From Pseudomonadota bacterium (lineage in GTDB: Bacteria > Myxococcota_A > Polyangia > Polyangiales > Polyangiaceae): DNA of 35,023 bases. Below the pieces are notes generated by a model, which was not told where the DNA came from, did no database searches, and worked only from the letters and a program-made list of their open reading frames with translations. Shown here piece after piece: positions 26,704 through 34,195 of this stretch (within the stretch, counting starts at the first letter, position 1; the number at the start of each line of letters is the position of its first letter). The stretch lies in NCBI GenBank assembly GCA_023428245.1, contig JAEYYX010000016.1, positions 1-35,023 on the forward strand, read 5' to 3'. The position numbers and the translations under genes were made by a program.

Positions 26704-27438
26704 TCAGAGATCGAAAGGCACAGTTTCTCGATCCTGGGCCGCGGCGAGCCAAGAGCGAACCAGAGCAAGGTGATCGGACTCGTCTCGAACTGCCTGTTGG
26801 ACGTCCTCGAGCTCAGCAGTTTGTTTGGCTTCGACCAGAAGTTCGAGGAGCGTGTCCCAGCCCTCGTTGTCGGCCAGCTCAGCGAGCAAGGCTGCTTCGA
26901 GAGACTGGACCAAAGTGGTCCTCGGATCGACGGACACAGCCAATATGCCAGCTGACATCGTCGCGTGAAGGTTCGCCGAGGGCGTGAGCACAGTCGGATC
27001 TCCACCGATGCGCCGGATAATGCTTTCGATGAGACGAAAGTGAGAATACTCCTGGAGGACGATGCGCTCGATCTCTTCGATCGTCGGCCCACCGGGGAAC
27101 TCCCCTTCATGGCGCAGCTTTCCGAGAATCGCCTCGTAGAGTCGAGACCCAGTCCGCTCGAAGGCGAGCCGCTCCCCGAGCTTATCCATCAGCTGGAACG
27201 GCTGCTTCCCGAGAAGCTCATGAGCGACAGCCTTTACCGCGCCAGCGATGCTGGGGGGCGGCGGCACACTACCCATCGGGTCTGACTCTTCCGCATAACG
27301 AGCGCGAACCTCGGCGACCGGGGTCGTGTCCGATTCGGCCACGACCGAGAAGTTCTGTGCTGCTTCGAGCATCGCCTCTGCTCGTCCCTTCGACGTCGCG
27401 ATTCCCGTACGATTGATGCCAATTTCTGTGGTTTCCAT
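26704..27438 (-). CDS. Ferritin-like putative diiron protein (244 aa)
   Basis: The first 65 residues are polar and probably disordered; the rest is a four-helix bundle of ferritin type. Putative metal ligands follow the E / ExxH / E / ExxH order: Glu in GERLAFERTG, EYSHF (ExxH), Glu in LAELADNEGW, and ESDHL (ExxH). I do not recognise a named subfamily. There is no signal peptide, so it is cytoplasmic. The ATG at 27438 is chosen because it begins the conserved-looking METTEIGINRTG; the open frame upstream to 27528 is Lys/Arg-rich and includes a leader hairpin. The Shine-Dalgarno site is weak. It follows a larger ferritin-like gene by 187 bp. Iron storage, oxidase or oxygenase activity are all possible. 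Confidence 0.72.
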   Translation of the reverse strand: METTEIGINRTGIATSKGRAEAMLEAAQNFSVVAESDTTPVAEVRARYAEESDPMGSVPPPPSIAGAVKAVAHELLGKQPFQLMDKLGERLAFERTGSRLYEAILGKLRHEGEFPGGPTIEEIERIVLQEYSHFRLIESIIRRIGGDPTVLTPSANLHATMSAGILAVSVDPRTTLVQSLEAALLAELADNEGWDTLLELLVEAKQTAELEDVQQAVRDESDHLALVRSWLAAAQDRETVPFDL

Positions 27439-27459
27439 AAACTTTTTCTCTTTCGATGT

Positions 27460-27474
27460 GCGCTCGTCGAGCGC
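27460..27474 (-). promoter_or_regulatory. Leader hairpin of the 244-aa ferritin-like gene
   Basis: GCGCTC and GAGCGC form a perfect 6-bp stem with a 3-nt loop, 21 nt upstream of the ATG on the minus strand. It could influence translation or RNA stability. Similar short inverted repeats sit before the next two genes upstream. Confidence 0.35.
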
Positions 27475-27605
27475 CCTCTTCTTTTGATTCCACTGGCGGC
27501 ACTTCACGCGCGCCGCTCCCCGGCTCACACCCGAGGTGCCCTTTACGGGTGTTCACTGGCGACGACTCTGCCATCACCTTGTGGCGGAGCAGAGCCTCAT
27601 CTGCC

Positions 27606-27643
27606 TTCACTCTGCTGAGTAAGCTTCACTCTGCCGAGTAAGC
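27606..27643. repeat. 19-bp tandem duplication across a stop codon
   Basis: Two directly adjacent 19-bp units (27606-27624 and 27625-27643) differ at one position only (T at 27616, C at 27635). The second unit encodes the last five residues and the TGA stop of the 401-residue ferritin-like gene; the first lies in its 3' untranslated region. It looks like a recent tandem duplication. Confidence 0.9.
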
Positions 27644-28831
27644 AGAGACCCCACCGAAGGTAACCGACCCCGGCGCTGCGCGAGCGAGCTCAGTGCCCGG
27701 GTGCCAGACGTACCCTGCCGCCACGGTCTCCGACGGAGAGCCGTCGGAGTTGAGGTGGAAGCGCTGCTCGAGGCTCGCCTCACTTTCGAGCTCCGGAGCC
27801 ACGAACTCGTGACCACGCGCCCGGAGGTGAACCTCGGCCTCGAGGACACGCTGCACGAACTCACGATGGCTCACGTACTCGATGGGCGCGGGAAGCGACG
27901 AAGAGAGGACCTCTGCGGCGTCTCGGCGCTCTACCTTCTCGAACAGGTCGGCGACAAAGCGGAGCTGGCCGAGCTCATATTCGAGGAACCGTTCCCAGAT
28001 CGCGCGCACCCGCGCGTTCCCCTCGGACTCGACGCAGCTATGGTAGTTGTAAACCTCCATCGCCTCATGCAGGAGCCATTTCTCGAGCCAAGTCTCCGTG
28101 GTGTCGCTGATCGACTCGTACTGAGTGACGTGCTGTTCCTCGATCGACGCGATCTCGGCGTAGAGTTGACGGGCGAGTGGATCCGCAAAAGTCGGCCCCA
28201 CTGTCATGTAATAGTCATGAGTCATATGCTCCCCAGCCATGATGGTGAGAGCGTGAAGCTTCGTGATGAGCTCGGCGGACTTCTTGTTGTAGGGCTTTCG
28301 AAGGTCGTCTTCAGGCGCGCGGTGTTCCACAATCGTCGCGCGGCCCGGAACAATGTCCGAATAGCTTTGAATGATGGCGTTCGCGTCTTTGCCCTCGACG
28401 CGGTCCATGAGGGCCGAGTAGCGGTAAAGGTGGTCGAAGTCCTCAAGCAATCCGAATCGATACACTTGAGCCAAGTAAGGATCGGGCTCTTTCTGGGCCA
28501 CAGCGGCGGTGACCTCGATGGCAACTTGTTCAAAGCCGATCGTAGTCTCGAGTGGTGATTGATCGGCGGGATGGAGCCAATTGACCATCGTCTGCTGATG
28601 TTGCTCGATGCGCCGAACTCGAGCGAGCGCAAGCTGAAGGTCGGCGTTCATCCGAGCGCAAGCGTGACTGAAGCGGAGCGCTTCCGCCTCGATACCGTTC
28701 ATCAAGATCACACGTACGCGAGTGAACGCGTCGTCGTCGAGCTTGCTGTAGGTCGGTTGGACCAGCTCCTTCCAAGTGAATTTCTGTTTTTCTAAGGGAA
28801 CACCCTTGTCACGCAGCAGATTGATAGCCAT
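27626..28831 (-). CDS. Large ferritin-like protein (401 aa), possibly two bundles
   Basis: The start at 28831 has GGAGGAG 6 nt upstream. The 401-residue protein is mostly helical and has no signal. Carboxylate/His motifs occur in several helices: FEQVAIEV, LEDFDHLYRY, GEHMTHDYYM, IEEQHVTQYE (ExxH), HEAMEVYNYH and EYELGQLRF. This suggests ferritin-like helical bundles, perhaps two, with a second site in which a ligand His is replaced by Gln. The C-terminal 60 residues are less ordered and end in GGVSAYSAE. I know no named family. It lies between the 62-residue Cys-rich gene and the 244-residue ferritin-like gene on the same strand, so a shared iron or redox role is likely but unproven. Confidence 0.7.
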   Translation of the reverse strand: MAINLLRDKGVPLEKQKFTWKELVQPTYSKLDDDAFTRVRVILMNGIEAEALRFSHACARMNADLQLALARVRRIEQHQQTMVNWLHPADQSPLETTIGFEQVAIEVTAAVAQKEPDPYLAQVYRFGLLEDFDHLYRYSALMDRVEGKDANAIIQSYSDIVPGRATIVEHRAPEDDLRKPYNKKSAELITKLHALTIMAGEHMTHDYYMTVGPTFADPLARQLYAEIASIEEQHVTQYESISDTTETWLEKWLLHEAMEVYNYHSCVESEGNARVRAIWERFLEYELGQLRFVADLFEKVERRDAAEVLSSSLPAPIEYVSHREFVQRVLEAEVHLRARGHEFVAPELESEASLEQRFHLNSDGSPSETVAAGYVWHPGTELARAAPGSVTFGGVSAYSAE

Positions 28832-28839
28832 TGATTCTC

Positions 28840-28851
28840 CTCCGCGCGGAG
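28840..28851 (-). promoter_or_regulatory. Palindrome overlapping the ribosome-binding site
   Basis: CTCCGCGCGGAG is a perfect 12-bp palindrome whose 3' half provides the first bases of the GGAGGAG ribosome-binding site of the 401-residue ferritin-like gene, 8 nt before its ATG. It could pair and mask the site, or be an operator. Confidence 0.4.
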
Positions 28852-28947
28852 TCGAGCAATGCACGTGCCAGTTCGTTCGAAGCCGAAACTCCCAGCTCCA
28901 AGGCAAATTGGGGCCGAAAGGCGCTCTCACGCCCCGGACCCTCTACT

Positions 28948-28984
28948 GATTTGCCCCGAGTGAGCGCTCGCGCTCACTCAAATC
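28948..28984 (-). terminator. Hairpin after the small Cys-rich gene
   Basis: GAGTGAGCG (28958-28966) and CGCTCACTC (28971-28979) form a perfect 9-bp stem with a 4-nt loop. Outer arms GATTTG and CAAATC can extend it across a 4-nt bulge. It starts right after the stop codon of the 62-residue gene on the minus strand. There is no T run, so it may be a terminator, an RNA stabiliser or an operator for the next gene. Confidence 0.45.
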
Positions 28985-28987
28985 GGC

Positions 28988-29176
28988 TTACCCGAAGTCG
29001 CCGTCGATGTCTTCGCCACGAGCGGCTTGGCAGCCTTCTTCGGGAGGAGCGGCGTCGTACTCGAGACCGCAGCGCACGCAGCGGTGTCGCCCCAGCTTCG
29101 GAAGAAATCGAAAACGATGCTCGTGACGTGGTACGAGACCAGGTTCACCCGCCGCCACAGTTGCGCGATTTTCCAT
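28988..29176 (-). CDS. Small Cys-rich protein, zinc-ribbon-like (62 aa)
   Basis: The ATG at 29176 has GAAAAGG 6 nt upstream, which supports it over an open frame reaching 29257. The product has the motif HRCVRCGLEY (Cys33, Cys36, His31) and a further Cys49, enough for a small zinc or iron site. The ends are polar and acidic (EDIDGDFG). I do not recognise a family. It is the first of three same-strand genes with two ferritin-like proteins, so it could be a rubredoxin-like or metal-handling partner; this is inference, as a rubredoxin would need two CxxC pairs and only one is present. Confidence 0.6.
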   Translation of the reverse strand: MENRATVAAGEPGLVPRHEHRFRFLPKLGRHRCVRCGLEYDAAPPEEGCQAARGEDIDGDFG

Positions 29177-29189
29177 AATTGACCTTTTC

Positions 29190-29207
29190 GAGGGCGTTAC
29201 CGCCCTC
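29190..29207 (-). promoter_or_regulatory. Leader hairpin of the small Cys-rich gene
   Basis: GAGGGCG and CGCCCTC form a perfect 7-bp stem with a 4-nt loop, ending 13 nt before the ATG and touching the ribosome-binding site. The rest of the gap (29208-29465) holds no gene I can support and should contain the promoter. Confidence 0.4.
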
Positions 29208-29465
29208 ATGTTCCTGCGCACTGCTCGCGCGCGGAGGCCAATCAAACCGAAACTCAACCGGCAGCAGGCACCATAGCCCCTTCCATCATGTTAGCAAGCT
29301 CGGATGAATTTCTGCGCGCCCATCGAAATCTATTCGATGAGAGCGCTCCGAAAACGTGAACTATATCGTACGTTCCCGCCCGCTTTTTGGCGCACCATCC
29401 GACGTCACGAACTCTGTCAGACGATCCCCGGGACAAACCTCCCATTTGTTTCCAAAGAGTCGTCG

Positions 29466-30629
29466 TCATTCAGCGCGTCCTCCCGGGTAACAACAACGAA
29501 ACCCGACGTGGGGTCCGGCCGCGTCCCGCGCCATCGTCGCGAAAGAGGAACAAGCAAGCTCCTCTGCGTTCCAGTTCCGAAAGGAACCGCCTCGCACACG
29601 GCATTCGGCGCTCGGATCGCTCGTATCAGCGCAACTATCTTCCCATTCGGCGACGTTGCCCGAGAGATGATTCAAGTCCGAATAGCCATCGATCACGCTG
29701 CGGCATTCTCCCGGGCCGTTCGCCGGACGAATCGTAGGACTCGTCCCGCCCCCAAAGACGCACTCCCCAAGATCATCGAGACCGGGCGAGTAGGTCCGGC
29801 GAGACCAAGGAGCTGTCGCCGCGCAAACATGACTCCAGGCGCTCTCCTCAGGAGAGCTCTCTGAGCTGAGATCGGAGAACGGCGCGGGCGCGTCGATGGC
29901 CCCTCCGGGCCCAAGGCCTCCACAGAGCCGCCCGCCGTTGAAACGACAATAGGCCGTCGCCTGGCACCAGTTCACACAGACCATCGGCAGGTCACGATCA
30001 CAATCCGAACACGCCTCTACGCATTCGCCTCCTCCGGCTTTGCACTCGAAGCAAGCTCGGCAATGGCTTGTCTCCCCTGCGCACCTCGGATCCATCTCCG
30101 CCACATCGGTCCCGCCACAAGCGCCTGCCAGCTCTCCAGAGAACGGCGAGAACTCCCCGGATTCCCTGTCTTTCTCTGATTGCTCAACGAACTCGAAATA
30201 CTGCTGCAGAGAGATTTCATACTCGTCCAGCTCCACGGAGACACAGCCGTAGTTCATTGAGCATTGTGAAAACTCACCTTTGCAGTCAGAGAAAATCTTT
30301 TCTGATTGCTCTTCATTGCAGACGTAGGCGAGCAGCTCGTTGTAGCGACCGATACAGCCCCGTTCTCCTGTCGCGCAGACCGGACCGCCCCCCCCGCTCT
30401 CATGGTTCCCGCCTGTCCCTGTGCTCCCGCCGGACGCCGCCGCTCCCGTCCCTCCTTCGCTCCCGAGAGCACCACCGGCCCCCGGCTCTTGACCCACCGG
30501 TGCCCCAGCCTCGCCTCCTTCGCCACCTCCAGAAACACCTCCGCCCGCCAAAAACTCCTCGAATCCCCAGAGAGCTTGACATCCGCTCAGCGCCATCGCG
30601 AGCAGCCCCATCCACCGCGTCTTGGTCAA
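29466..30629 (-). CDS. Lipoprotein with FGE/SUMF1-like domain
   Basis: A TTG at 30629 with GAGGGG just upstream gives a clean lipoprotein signal, MTKTRWMGLLAMALSGC; an ATG at 30686 in frame would add a Gly-rich, atypical N-terminus. After the signal come about 75 residues of Gly/Ala/Glu linker, a Cys-containing region, and a formylglycine-generating-enzyme-like domain. Recognisable motifs are MVCVNWCQATAYCRFNGGRL, HLSGNVAEWEDSC, VRGGSF and HVGFRCC. Many such domains are C-type-lectin-like folds without enzymatic activity. Here the region is rich in Cys, which suggests disulfides in an exported protein, and I cannot confirm a catalytic Cys pair. It is divergent from the RCC1 lipoprotein gene. 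The product has about 387 residues. Confidence 0.8.
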   Translation of the reverse strand: MTKTRWMGLLAMALSGCQALWGFEEFLAGGGVSGGGEGGEAGAPVGQEPGAGGALGSEGGTGAAASGGSTGTGGNHESGGGGPVCATGERGCIGRYNELLAYVCNEEQSEKIFSDCKGEFSQCSMNYGCVSVELDEYEISLQQYFEFVEQSEKDRESGEFSPFSGELAGACGGTDVAEMDPRCAGETSHCRACFECKAGGGECVEACSDCDRDLPMVCVNWCQATAYCRFNGGRLCGGLGPGGAIDAPAPFSDLSSESSPEESAWSHVCAATAPWSRRTYSPGLDDLGECVFGGGTSPTIRPANGPGECRSVIDGYSDLNHLSGNVAEWEDSCADTSDPSAECRVRGGSFRNWNAEELACSSFATMARDAAGPHVGFRCCYPGGRAE

Positions 30630-31051
30630 AGTGTCCCCTCGGACCCCCTCGCCACCTCCACCGCGAGCGAGCCCCCACTCGTGCATCAGAGCACGAAACC
30701 GACTCCTCGTGCAGCTCTTACTCTTCGTTCACATTGATTCGCCGAGGGGCATTGCCTTTACAAATGCGCGGCCTTTCTAAATGCGCGCGCTCGCCTCTCG
30801 CCGTAGCGCTGGGCCACTACCGTCTGCCGCTCTTTCAGGGCGTGGGTCATGCGCTCATGCGTCGAGGTGACTTCTCCTGCATCGAAGAATCTCAAGCGTC
30901 GAGGTGATGCTGTAGCGAGATGTGGTCGATTTTTCTTTACGACCCTTTCCGCCTCGTGTTAACTGGGGACTAACTGCCTTGGGTGCGGGAAAGCAGAGAT
31001 GAGGGTGCTCTGCTCGTGTGAATAAATTTCGGGGAAACGGGGAGTGCAGAA
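30630..31051. other. Divergent promoter region of 422 bp
   Basis: This gap separates the divergent FGE-like and RCC1 lipoprotein genes and should hold both promoters. The 120 bp before the RCC1 gene are relatively AT-rich (TTTTTCTTTACGACC, GTGAATAAATTTC). A 12-bp direct repeat lies at 30859-30907. No open frame here has a ribosome site or a recognisable product. Confidence 0.5.
30859..30907. repeat. Pair of 12-bp direct repeats
   Basis: GCGTCGAGGTGA occurs at 30859-30870 and again at 30896-30907, 37 bp apart start to start, in the region between two divergent lipoprotein genes. It may be a regulator binding site pair; no known consensus was recognised. Confidence 0.6.
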
Positions 31052-33592
31052 ATGCGACGACTGTTGGGATTTGCTCTGCTCATTGTCGGATGTAACGGCG
31101 ACCTTTCGGGCTCGGACGGGACCGGTGGCACCGCCGGTGCGGATGGCAACGAGAGCGGCGGTCGCGTCGGAAGTGGCGGTCGTGCAAGTAGCGGTGGTCG
31201 CTCTGGGAGCGGAGGAAAGGGAGGCGGAAGCGCGAGCGGCGGCGCCGCTGGCGACGCTCCCGTGGATGAGCTCGACTGTCGCAGCGCAGAAAATTGCCCT
31301 GCACTCCTGGCGGCGGAGGTCGAAAACTGCGCCTACGTGGATTGCGCCCGCATGGAGAAGGGAAAATGTACCCTTGTCGCGAAAGACGTCGACGGCGACG
31401 GAGCCCCCGAAAGGTGCCGCTCGAAACACCCGGACATCTACGTGTTCCGCGCGCCCGGCGACCGCGACGAATCGAAACACCCCTGGGACTGCGGACCGTA
31501 CGACGCTTCGATCCATCCGAACGCCTGGGACGGGCCCGTCGGCGAGAACCACGACGCCTGCGACGGAATCGACAACAACTGCAATGGCAAGATCGACGAC
31601 GACCTCTTTGGCGACGCATCATGCACCTGTACAGGCAAAGCCACACGTCGCTGCGCCCTCCTCGATGACGGGAGCGAAAACGAATACCTCTCAGCTGTCC
31701 TGAGGGAGGAGCGCACCATCCAGGGAACATGCGAACTCGGGACGACGACGTGCATCAATGGAAAGTGGGGACCGTGCCAGGACGCAGTTGGCCCCCAAGA
31801 GGAGTCCTGCGACTTCCTCGACTTGGACCGCGACTGCAACGGTATCGAGGCCATGGACGAACTCGATCGCATCGATCCCCTCACCCAGGTCGAGTTCACC
31901 TGCGACTACGACGCCGACGGTCAAGTTTCGAGCAGCGCGATACGAGCCCGCGCCTGCATTGAGAACAACGGCGAGGACACCCCTGTCGGAATTGGGGAAG
32001 CTTGTGGAAGATGGTTCATCTCTACGACCGTGGATCGCACGAAGTTGGACTGCGATGATAGCGATCCGACCCGAGGAGTTGGCTTCCCGGAGTACTGCGA
32101 CGGTATCGACACCAACTGCAACGAGATCGCCGACGACCTGGACCCGAACGTGATCCTCCCGACCGGCGGGAGCAACGTCGCCGGCTATTCCTGCGACGGC
32201 TCTCGAGTCGTACTGAGCTGCACCTTAGGCTACGGAGACTGCGACAAAGCGGCGCTCGATGGCGGAGTCGCGAGCGGATGTGAGACCGACCTCCGCACCA
32301 TCGAGCATTGCGGAAGCTGCACGAACAGCTGCACGTTTTCCTGCTCCGGTCCTTTGAGTGCACTCGCGTGTGCGGAAGTCGAATCCTTCTCCCTCGGGAG
32401 AGGTCATACTTGCGCCAAGGTCTCGGACGGTCGCGTCGCCTGCTGGGGCAATGGTTCTTCAGGCCAGCTTGGGGATGGCGATGTCCTCGGAAGGGAGACT
32501 CCCGTCACCGTCCTCGACCTCGGGCAGAGTGTCGCCTCCGCCACTCTCGTAGCGGCAGGAGGAGCGCATACGTGCGCCATCGTCGCGGGCGAGGTCTACT
32601 GCTGGGGAAGCGGCGGCCATCGCCAAAACGCCTCACCCACTGCTCAGAATCGGCTTCGACCCGAAAAGCTCTTGATCTCCGAAGTGACTTCGTTGAGCGC
32701 TGGCCTCGAACATACTTGCGTCGTCCTCGAGTCCGGGAGCGTCGAATGTTGGGGGAATCAGCTCGATGGTCGGTTCGGTATGGGCCAGCTCGTCCAAGTC
32801 GGCGGAGAGCCGGTCGAGGATGGCGTGAACGGTGCGCACCCCGCTCTCGTCAACGTCTCCGGAATCATCGATCCTGATAGCGGAGGTATCGACGAAGACG
32901 ACATCGGCGCTGGTGGCACGGGAGGCACGCAGGCACAACGCCCCTTTATCTCTGCGACCCAGGTCGCGGCCGGCGCCTATCATACCTGCGTGCTTGAAGA
33001 CGAAAGGGTGTACTGCGCGGGTTATAACGGGAACTTCCAGCTCGGCGTCGGCGAAGACGATGACATCTTTCAAAGCCTCTACTTCGTGGAGGTCCCTGGC
33101 CTCGACAACGTGAGCCAAATCTCGACGCACTCTGACACGACCTGCGCCCTACGCCTCGGTCAAGTCTACTGCTGGGGATCGAATGATATGGGCCAAATCG
33201 GGCTCTCATACGACGATGCCGACGCTGTTGGTGTCCCCCGGCTCATTCCCAGTCTCACAGGCGTCACAGAGATCGCTGTCGGCGGGTCATTCGTCTGCGC
33301 CCGTGTGGAGGGCACCATTTTTTGTTGGGGTGAGAACACCCAGGGCCAGCTCGGTTACGCGTCGGACCCAGATGAAGATTTCCCTCACTCGACGACCCCT
33401 GTCGCGATCCCCGGTGTGAGCGAAGCCTCAGCCCTCGGCGCTGGAGCAACTCACGCCTGTGTCGTCGTTCCTGCCGGGCTTCATTGCTGGGGAGGGAACT
33501 CTTTCGGGCAGCTCGGTCGCGGGTCTCGCAGCTCCCAAGCATATCCGACGCCCGTCCTTGTCACGCCCCTCGGTCCCCTCCCCGGCCCGTAG
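31052..33592 (+). CDS. Lipoprotein with MopE-type metal motifs and seven RCC1-like repeats
   Basis: The 846-residue protein starts with a lipoprotein signal (lipobox LIVGC, Cys14) and a Gly/Ser linker to about 70. A Cys-rich middle part (75-430) has the putative metal-binding motif CDGIDNNCNGKIDDD, repeated in weaker form as DLDRDCNGIEAMDE and CDGIDTNCNEIADDLDP, as in MopE-type proteins. The C-terminal half (about 445-846) has seven units of the HTCA...VxCWGxNxxGQLG type, for example GRGHTCAKVSDGRVACWG and GATHACVVVPAGLHCWGG. This is the count for a seven-bladed RCC1 propeller, each blade with a Cys pair likely forming a disulfide. It has a good ribosome site (GGGGAG). It is probably displayed on the cell surface; its partner is unknown. 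Confidence 0.9.
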   Translation: MRRLLGFALLIVGCNGDLSGSDGTGGTAGADGNESGGRVGSGGRASSGGRSGSGGKGGGSASGGAAGDAPVDELDCRSAENCPALLAAEVENCAYVDCARMEKGKCTLVAKDVDGDGAPERCRSKHPDIYVFRAPGDRDESKHPWDCGPYDASIHPNAWDGPVGENHDACDGIDNNCNGKIDDDLFGDASCTCTGKATRRCALLDDGSENEYLSAVLREERTIQGTCELGTTTCINGKWGPCQDAVGPQEESCDFLDLDRDCNGIEAMDELDRIDPLTQVEFTCDYDADGQVSSSAIRARACIENNGEDTPVGIGEACGRWFISTTVDRTKLDCDDSDPTRGVGFPEYCDGIDTNCNEIADDLDPNVILPTGGSNVAGYSCDGSRVVLSCTLGYGDCDKAALDGGVASGCETDLRTIEHCGSCTNSCTFSCSGPLSALACAEVESFSLGRGHTCAKVSDGRVACWGNGSSGQLGDGDVLGRETPVTVLDLGQSVASATLVAAGGAHTCAIVAGEVYCWGSGGHRQNASPTAQNRLRPEKLLISEVTSLSAGLEHTCVVLESGSVECWGNQLDGRFGMGQLVQVGGEPVEDGVNGAHPALVNVSGIIDPDSGGIDEDDIGAGGTGGTQAQRPFISATQVAAGAYHTCVLEDERVYCAGYNGNFQLGVGEDDDIFQSLYFVEVPGLDNVSQISTHSDTTCALRLGQVYCWGSNDMGQIGLSYDDADAVGVPRLIPSLTGVTEIAVGGSFVCARVEGTIFCWGENTQGQLGYASDPDEDFPHSTTPVAIPGVSEASALGAGATHACVVVPAGLHCWGGNSFGQLGRGSRSSQAYPTPVLVTPLGPLPGP

Positions 33593-33633
33593 GCGGGACA
33601 GCTCGAAGCTTAGTCTGACCTCTGTCTTTGTCG

Positions 33634-33669
33634 GCTCCGTTCCTCTCACTCTTTTAGCGCTAACGGAGC
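33634..33669. promoter_or_regulatory. Nested inverted repeat upstream of the tandem unknown genes
   Basis: GCTCCGTT (33634-33641) and AACGGAGC (33662-33669) are perfect 8-bp arms, and the 10-bp palindrome TTAGCGCTAA (33654-33663) lies inside and overlaps the right arm. It sits 45 bp before the next start and 41 bp after the RCC1 stop, so it may be a terminator for one or an operator for the other. Confidence 0.4.
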
Positions 33670-33714
33670 GGCCCTTGAAACTCACTCTTCACTATCCAAC
33701 CACAGGAGCATGTC

Positions 33715-34185
33715 ATGCCTTTTGAACAAAACGGTGAGATTAAGATTCACGTCATTCCGAAGCCCCACCACAGCTACGACTTCACGGTCATCAAAGACGC
33801 CTCCGATGTCGTTTTCCGAGGCACGCCTGACGCAGACATCATTTGGAACATCGTCGCCTGCCCGAAAATTGAGTTGAGAGACGAGTCACAGACGGTCCCC
33901 GTTCCCCCCTCCGTTCTCCGGAACCTCTTCCTCCTGAAGCAGAAGGGACGCGACAATAAGAAGGGTACGCTGACCCTCGTGGAGTCAAAGCTCAACGAGC
34001 TCAAGACCAGCTCGCCTCACAACTTCAATCTCATCATGGAGACTTTCGAGGCGTGCGGAAGCCTCTTCCTGATGGTCAGTACCGACTCCCCAACCAACTA
34101 CGACCTCAACACGCACCTAGACAACGAGTCGCCGCCGCGGGCTGTCCTTGCGGACACGAACCTCAACGCCGGCATGATCATCTAA
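33715..34185 (+). CDS. Unknown protein, first of a tandem related pair (156 aa)
   Basis: The ATG has AGGAG 6 nt upstream. The product has no signal, no membrane segment and no Cys-rich motif, and I do not recognise the family. It aligns by eye with the next gene product over most of its length. Shared features in order are a FRGTPDADIIWN-type strand, an RNLFLLKQKGRDNKKGTL block, a central helix-like stretch, a CGSLFLMV strand and a YDLNTHL strand near the end. It looks beta-rich. The next gene follows after 10 nt with its own ribosome site, so they form an operon. A homo- or hetero-oligomer is possible. Confidence 0.7.
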   Translation: MPFEQNGEIKIHVIPKPHHSYDFTVIKDASDVVFRGTPDADIIWNIVACPKIELRDESQTVPVPPSVLRNLFLLKQKGRDNKKGTLTLVESKLNELKTSSPHNFNLIMETFEACGSLFLMVSTDSPTNYDLNTHLDNESPPRAVLADTNLNAGMII

Positions 34186-34195
34186 GGGAGGCGCT

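Noticed and set aside
26477..26752. N-terminal extension of the first CheW gene up to 26752
   Set aside because: The extra 92 residues are Arg/Pro-rich and do not match CheW, while an ATG with a strong GGAGG site at 26476 starts the fold directly. The extension also overlaps the end of the ferritin-like gene.
26704..28831. Encapsulin-cargo interpretation of the ferritin-like proteins
   Set aside because: No encapsulin shell gene is in the window and neither C-terminus resembles the usual targeting peptide, so this is not supported here.
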